DNA of 64,000 nucleotides from positions 62,001 to 126,000 of the forward strand of contig JAKJXP020000014.1 in the NCBI GenBank assembly GCA_022225965.2, in the 5' to 3' direction. Each line of letters begins with the position of its first letter. Position 1 is the first letter of the stretch. The DNA is from Diatrype stigma. Taxonomy: Eukaryota > Ascomycota > Sordariomycetes > Xylariales > Diatrypaceae. Shown here one piece after another: positions 58,806 to 64,000 of the stretch. A program made the position numbers and the translations under genes. Under the pieces are notes generated by a model. It did no database searches. It was given only the letters and a program-made list of their open reading frames with translations, and was not told the origin of the DNA.

Positions 58806-59987
58806 TTACCACAGATGCTCGAGACCGAAGTGGAACAAGGTCCATATGTATTCATCGACATCGTGATACTGGTCGACCTCGGGGAGTTGCCCTTTGACCT
58901 CGGGGTCAAGTTCGCCTTTTGGATAATCGCCCTCCTCGGACCCTCTTGGTACGTCGATGTAATTATCCTTAATCTCCTGCCACGTCATCCCTGGAATGTC
59001 CTGGCGGATATCGCGGTGGATAAAAGGGGAGCCTTCCTTCTCTCGGTAATCGACACGATCGCCCCTCCTCGCGACAATGAGCAACTCCTTGAAGCTCTCA
59101 CCCTCCGTGCATAATGACCCGTCCTCCTCAGCAGCAAACGAATCCTTATCTGCGGATTCGGTAGTCTTCTGTTCGTACCGGACTTGGCTGTCCCGTTGTA
59201 TTACCGAGCCGACCTCCCTGTCCTTAGTTGAACGATAAATTTCAACGGATGGTTTAGAAGCGGCCCCGTCGCGTTGCAAGAGGACAGACCTCCAGTGTTC
59301 CGGCTGGGGCTTTCGCACATAATCGTTTTTCGGGGCTAGCGGAGAGATAGTATCGGGGGCGCTCGCGAAACCAAGCAGCGTCGAGTTGTGGCTGATGTAG
59401 CGCAGCTCCTTCCACCCGTCGCCCTCGGCGATCAGGGCGCTCAGCGTGTCGTAACTGACGGCATCGGAGCAGCAGCCACGGAGGACCGTCAGCGTGTCCA
59501 GCTGGAGGCCGGGGAGCAGCTTGAACGCGGACGCGAGGCGGTAGTAGTGCAGGTTGTAATCGTGCCCGGGCCAGCTCGGCAGGAGCGCGTCGCCGCGGAC
59601 GCGCAGGTGCCGGATCTTGGACAGCGTGTCCTCCGGGAGCGCGGTCAGCTTGTCGAGCATCGTCCGGCAGTCCTCGAAGTTGAACAGCACCTGGCCCAGC
59701 CAGATGTCGCCCACTTCCGCTCGGGTCCGCCGGCACGTCCGGAGCAGCGCGAGCGAGTTCGGCGCCGTCTTGACCAGGATGCGCCGGCCCCAGGAGAACG
59801 GGATCGCCCCGTGGGAGAGCCGCGTGGAGTGGAAATAGTAAGAGTACACGAGATCCCGAACCTCCGGTGGCAGTCTTTGGAAGAACAGACTGCTTTGCTG
59901 CTCACATATTGGCGCGGGTACAGCGGCCGTCTTCTTGGTGATCTTTGTATCATGTGCCTGGTTACTTTCCGCCTTGGCGACTGCCAT
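58806..59987 (-). CDS. F-box-like fungal-specific protein (2EXR/DUF7730 style)
   Basis: Single exon, 393 aa. The diagnostic N-terminal block is FFQRLPPEVRDLVYSYYF (residues about 34-51), followed by LALLRTCRRTRAEVGDIW. This is the F-box-like pattern of a large fungal family usually annotated as DUF7730, 2EXR or F-box-like proteins. The middle is a leucine-rich region (LRVRGDALLPSW, LASAFKLLPGLQLDTLTVL). The C-terminus is acidic and ends YIWTLFHFGLEHLW. Functions are mostly unknown; some family members may act in ubiquitin ligases. No signal peptide. The long plus-strand frames over it are its antisense shadow. Confidence 0.75.
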   Translation of the reverse strand: MAVAKAESNQAHDTKITKKTAAVPAPICEQQSSLFFQRLPPEVRDLVYSYYFHSTRLSHGAIPFSWGRRILVKTAPNSLALLRTCRRTRAEVGDIWLGQVLFNFEDCRTMLDKLTALPEDTLSKIRHLRVRGDALLPSWPGHDYNLHYYRLASAFKLLPGLQLDTLTVLRGCCSDAVSYDTLSALIAEGDGWKELRYISHNSTLLGFASAPDTISPLAPKNDYVRKPQPEHWRSVLLQRDGAASKPSVEIYRSTKDREVGSVIQRDSQVRYEQKTTESADKDSFAAEEDGSLCTEGESFKELLIVARRGDRVDYREKEGSPFIHRDIRQDIPGMTWQEIKDNYIDVPRGSEEGDYPKGELDPEVKGQLPEVDQYHDVDEYIWTLFHFGLEHLW

Positions 59988-61401
59988 GTTGAGCTTGGAC
60001 CTTTTGGAGGCAGAACACAGCGAGGATGGAAAGTACGGTGGCAGATCCCAGCATCAGGGCGACGTTCGGCGACGAGATGATATATATGTGAATAATAATG
60101 GCCCTATATGCGGAAGCCGCGGATACCTGGGCATCAATGCTGGCTCCCTCCGGTCGTAGTTGGGCAGTGAAAGCCACAATGGCCTGTTGCACTTGGTCGG
60201 AGCAGCCAATCATCGTGGCCAGTCAAGCGCTTCGCGGCAATGAGCCCGAGCGTTGTTGACCGCTTGCGAGCCATCTATGGTCCAGAAGTGTGCAAAAGCA
60301 CATGACATTTTCAGTGATGGACCACGATATTGAGTCACATCGCAGTATAGTCACATACGTAGGTGGTGAAAAGCTACACGAGCAACGTATCCACCTGGTC
60401 GCTTTGCAGGCTCACATGATCCTAGCAGCGAACACCAATCCAAGGCCAGGGCCTTGGAATAGGATATTCTCCCCGCCTGCAAGATGTAGGGCTATCTCGG
60501 AGAAAGAGAGTGGCAGGGGACTCCACTAAGTATATTACCCCTGCAGCGTGGATCGCCCTCGGGATGGTGATCCTGCATAACGTCATAGCCTGTTACGAAT
60601 CTCTGCTCGTGATTCATCTTTGAATAAATACGGTTTGTATCATGAACTGCCCGAAAGCTAGTGACTAGACTTATAAGTGGAATCGATGAGTCCGCGGCTA
60701 CTTCGTATTCCTTTATTCAATCTGACGCGGTCATAACTATAATATGCAGTAGCGGGTGGTTTGGTAACATAACTTGTAAGCTGGAAGGACACGACCCAAC
60801 CAGACAGGCGTAGTTTGTATAAGCGACGACTTTTACATGACCAGTTGGAAGGGGCAATCCTCACCGTGTTTATGGAGTCTGAAGTCCATGAAAAGGACTT
60901 CATAAGAATAGCACCAAATGGAGTGCGAGACCTTATCATGTGATAGTCTCAGCGGAATTGATAGCCATATGGTAGTTTGGAGGACGATGATGCGATTCTT
61001 AGGATTGACAACATCGACCCTAGCTAAGATTGCATCGCGGGAAGCTGAAAGAAGTGGCGAGTTTCATCAACATGTTATGTACAACATCCGTGTCAACTCG
61101 TATAATTATCCCTCCACGCCCTCCCTCCGTCACGAACCCCTCTCGTGCGCAGGTAATATAGCCACGCACCGCACCTACGGGCCAGTAAAACCACCATATA
61201 GAGATCCAACGTGAAGGGAGCTATATCTGTCACTGTCTATTCCTAACCCTAGCTACCTACCCGCCCATCATAACCCGTTCGAGATCATATAGCTCATACA
61301 TTCCATACCAGTCATTAGTCACTCATCAAAACGAAGACGAGATAGAAAACGAAAAAGCCCGAAATCCCCAGCCACCAAATAAGTACAACACGGGTCCAGA
61401 C
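59988..61401. other. Intergenic region before the oxidase gene
   Basis: About 1.4 kb with no supported gene. It holds the promoter of the minus-strand F-box-like gene (left) and the 3' region of the oxidase (right). Confidence 0.6.
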
Positions 61402-64000
61402 CTAGACGCCTGGCAGATGGAAGCCCTGCGGCCAGTTCCCCAGCGCAGCCGGATCGCCACCGATGCGGACGTAGACGCCGACGGCGGGGACACCGTTCTG
61501 CACGACGAACATCTGGTACCAGCCGGGCGGGGCGACGTAGGCGTTGGGGGGCGCCGTGACAGTGCAGGCGGTGCCCTGGCAGGCAAAGGCCGGGAACAGC
61601 GTGCGGGCGCCCATGGAGTTGCCGTGGGTGCTGGACACGGCGCCGAGGAGGGTGACGTGGACCGTGGCGCCTGCCGGGGCGGCCGCGCCGAGCGTGAAGC
61701 TCGCCGTGTGGCCGTGCGCCCAATCCTTGTCCTGGATGGCAAAGGACGGCCGCGCCCCGCCGCTGAGGAGATACGGTGGTGTGAACACCTCGACGCGGAT
61801 CTCCTGCGGGTGCTTGCCGTCCTCGGGGTCGGAGCCCGTCACTAACACGCGCCCGTCGAGCAGCGTGATCGCCTCGCTGTGGTACAGGCGCGCCACCGTC
61901 GTGTTGGCCATGACGGACATGCGCTGGCCGACGGGCCGCACCGGGTCGTAGAGCACGGCGTTGTAGTTGGGGTCGTCGGCGAGGCCGAAGCCGGCGACGC
62001 CCTCGTGGGCGCCGTTCAGGATGAGGTAAGTGCCGTCTGGGAGCGGGGCTACGCAGCTCATGACGCGCTTCGAGGGCATGCGCTCCAGAGTCCACACCGG
62101 ATTGGCGGCGTCGGGCTGGATGCTGACACAGTTATCCAGCGCCGCGTGGCCCGTGGTGGCGCCGCCGCAGATGAGGACGCCCAGGGGGTCGCTGTAGGGG
62201 GCGTGCTGCGGGAGGAGCACCGAGGTCCCTTCTAGAGGATAGGTGCGCCCGGCCAGACTGTCGGTGACGGATCCGGGGGCGTTCGGCAACGTCTTGATGG
62301 TGGCGAAAGTGGCCGCGTCGAGGATCCTAGCCTCATTCCAGTATTGAACGAAGATGCCACCACTGGGGAGGATGCTGAGAAAGGGGTATAGCTGCGACAT
62401 CGGGGGTTAGTAATCGTCGTTCCTACATGAAAACATCCCCAAGGAGCTTCTACCCGTGCTGGGCAACTAAATAATCAGTAGGGCATGCTTACATTATTAG
62501 GATCGGTACGCTCTAGCCAGTCCATATACAAAGGTGCAGTGCCCGTTGGGGGTAGGATCTCGAGAGTTGGTACCGGACGGTCATTGGAGCCAACCTCACC
62601 ACCTACGACTAGAATGGATCCATTCGCCATGACCATGGCACTCGGGTACCATCGCCCCTGTTGAAGTCTCAGGTTTGCGTTATCTTCTTCCCAATCATTG
62701 ACGCCAGCAACCCCTAGCGACCCATCCGGCCAGTATAGACGAACGCCATATGTAGAGTCAAGAGACCACCCACCGACTGTCAGCTGCCGGGCGCCCTTGT
62801 CGGGGAGTACGAGACCAGCCGAGCAGAAGATATCGGTCTTGACGTGCATCTCCCTCCATGCAGCGTCGAAGTCCCCGATCTGGCTGGGGTCAAGCTCGTA
62901 GGCACCGGTACTGTTCGGGGGACCTGTCCCATACTTCTCCAAGAAAGTAATCTTTCCAGTAATGGACTCCATAGTCATCAAGGGGGTCACAACGCCGCCA
63001 ACAAAATTGGAGTACTGGCCGGCTGCGACGCCCTGGGGGTAGTGAAAGACATACAGCGGCGTCTCCCCTGTCCAATAATACAACGAAAGCCTGGAACCAC
63101 CACCGCAGATAGCTGACGCATTACCCGAGCAGGCGATATTGCAATCACTTTCGGGATGCAGCGTAGAGCCAACGGTATCAACGTCGATAGGGTCGCCGCA
63201 ATAACACTCTTCGCCGTATTCCATGCCAGCAGCCGAATAGCCAAATTGAGCACACAATCCTAGGCATAAATCGGCGGTGTTGGTATCAGGGAAGTATAGT
63301 GCCCAGGGTAAAGTGCGCTGGTTGTTTATGTTATCGTCGAAGCAACCTTGATATGTCCATGTCTCATTCAAGCCCGCCGTCTGAGGGGTTGGTGGCTGAA
63401 AGGTACTAGGAGGGCCATCAGAATATATGGTCAGGTAGCCAGCGCCACCGCACATCTCATCGCTATTGCCTGAACAGGGTGTGGCACAGCTGGAATCATC
63501 AGGAGAAGCAATGCCCCCGTTGTAGATGGCGTTGCTGCAAAAGCATTGCTGGTAATATTCCGTCCCAGAGACGCTATAGCCTTGACCGAAGCAGAGCTGG
63601 GCACATTTTTGTTGTGTCAACTCAGGGTCATCAGGAGCCTGGTAGGTCGGCATGATACGACCGTTTGGTCCATCCTGCCAGCACCCCTGGTTAGTCCAGC
63701 CCTCGGGGAACCCCGTGGCAGCGGGCTGCGAGCCGCCAGAAGAGCTAGTCGTACTCGAAGGGGCAGTCGCCCCCTCTTTGATGTATACGGACAGCCGATT
63801 TCCGTTGCCACAGAAGTTCGTACTGTTCCCGGCACAGAGCATGCTGCAGTCTGTGATAGGAGCATCAACAGACCCTTTCTCGAGCTTATTGCCGCAGTAA
63901 CACTCCCTGCCATATTCTACACCGAAGAATATGGTGTCATTATCTTCACAGAATGCCCGGCAAGTCTCAAGAGTCATGCCATCATCGGCGTAGTTGAACA
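61402..64000 (-). CDS. WSC-domain copper-radical oxidase (glyoxal/galactose oxidase type), 5' end beyond the window
   Basis: A secreted oxidase expected to convert aldehydes or alcohols and reduce O2 to H2O2. The 5' exon runs from beyond the right edge to 62494 and the 3' exon is 62391-61402, split by a 102-bp intron (donor GTAAGC, acceptor CAG). In order the fragment shows three WSC Cys-rich modules (FFGVEYGRECYCGN; TEYYQQCFCSN; GMEYGEECYCGD), then a glyoxal-oxidase N domain (IFCSAGLVLPDKGARQLTVGG; GRWYPSAMVMANGSILVVGG) and a C-terminal DUF1929-type domain. Radical-copper residues are recognisable: Cys in IFCSAG, Tyr in RWYPS, the Tyr-His pair in ARLYHSEA and His in SSTHGNSMG. Signal peptide and any further WSC modules are outside the window. 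The WSC parts suggest wall or polysaccharide attachment. Confidence 0.9.

Noticed and set aside
59388..60080. Plus frame of 230 codons opposite the F-box-like gene
   Set aside because: Antisense shadow of the real minus gene, caused by its GC-rich third positions.

Overview
The window looks like nuclear DNA of a filamentous ascomycete, most likely a Pezizomycotina/Sordariomycetes-type fungus. The evidence is short GT..AG introns (mostly 58-110 bp, some with CTAAC/CTGAT-like branch sites), GC-rich exons in more AT-rich spacers, and fungal families: a VIB-1/XprG-like NDT80-domain regulator, an RTA1-like protein, a SUR7/PalI-type membrane protein, a WSC-domain copper-radical oxidase, fungal MscL, Rrn3, Glo3 and Tim21. 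I see no bacterial operons, plasmid or phage genes, CRISPR arrays or rRNA genes. The species is not determinable by eye.

Layout. 1-6.2 kb: spacer with no gene I can support. 6.2-8.1 kb (-): NDT80/PhoG-domain transcription factor. 8.1-24.1 kb: about 16 kb without a convincing gene; it holds microsatellites, a GGTGCN minisatellite and clusters of TACCTA/TAGGTA-type words. 24.1-27.4 kb: a divergent housekeeping pair, TIM21 (-) and ARF-GAP GLO3 (+). 28.9-34.0 kb (+): an RNase H-fold protein, a short-chain dehydrogenase and an aquaporin. About 34.15-34.30 kb: a striking foldback inverted repeat. 34.8-36.4 kb (+): an unrecognised protein with leucine-rich-repeat-like segments. 38.1-40.9 kb (+): a SUR7-like protein and a fungal MscL channel. 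41.1-42.4 kb (-): a secreted intradiol dioxygenase. 43.6-44.0 kb (-): a small coiled-coil protein. 46.4-48.4 kb (+): the RNA polymerase I factor RRN3. 49.6-52.9 kb (+): a small basic ORF of uncertain structure, then a three-exon bZIP-like factor. 53.7-55.0 kb (-): an RTA1-like membrane protein. 58.8-60.0 kb (-): an F-box-like/fungal family protein. 61.4 kb to the right edge (-): a WSC plus glyoxal/galactose-oxidase-type protein, cut by the window end.

How genes may work together. TIM21 (mitochondrial import), GLO3 (Golgi-ER traffic) and RRN3 (rRNA synthesis) are core housekeeping genes. The aquaporin, SUR7-like and MscL genes lie on one strand within 8 kb and all concern water, membrane tension or the cell cortex; this is a loose, testable osmotic-stress neighbourhood and not an established cluster. 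The secreted intradiol dioxygenase and the copper-radical oxidase fit an extracellular oxidative (plant-polymer/aromatic) lifestyle but are 20 kb apart. No secondary-metabolite backbone gene is present.

Most conspicuous oddities: a one-base inconsistency at the SDR splice junction in the glycine-rich nucleotide-binding loop; Val where the bZIP basic region normally has invariant Asn; the foldback repeat at 34.15-34.30 kb, whose arms differ mainly by transitions; and the long gene-free interval.
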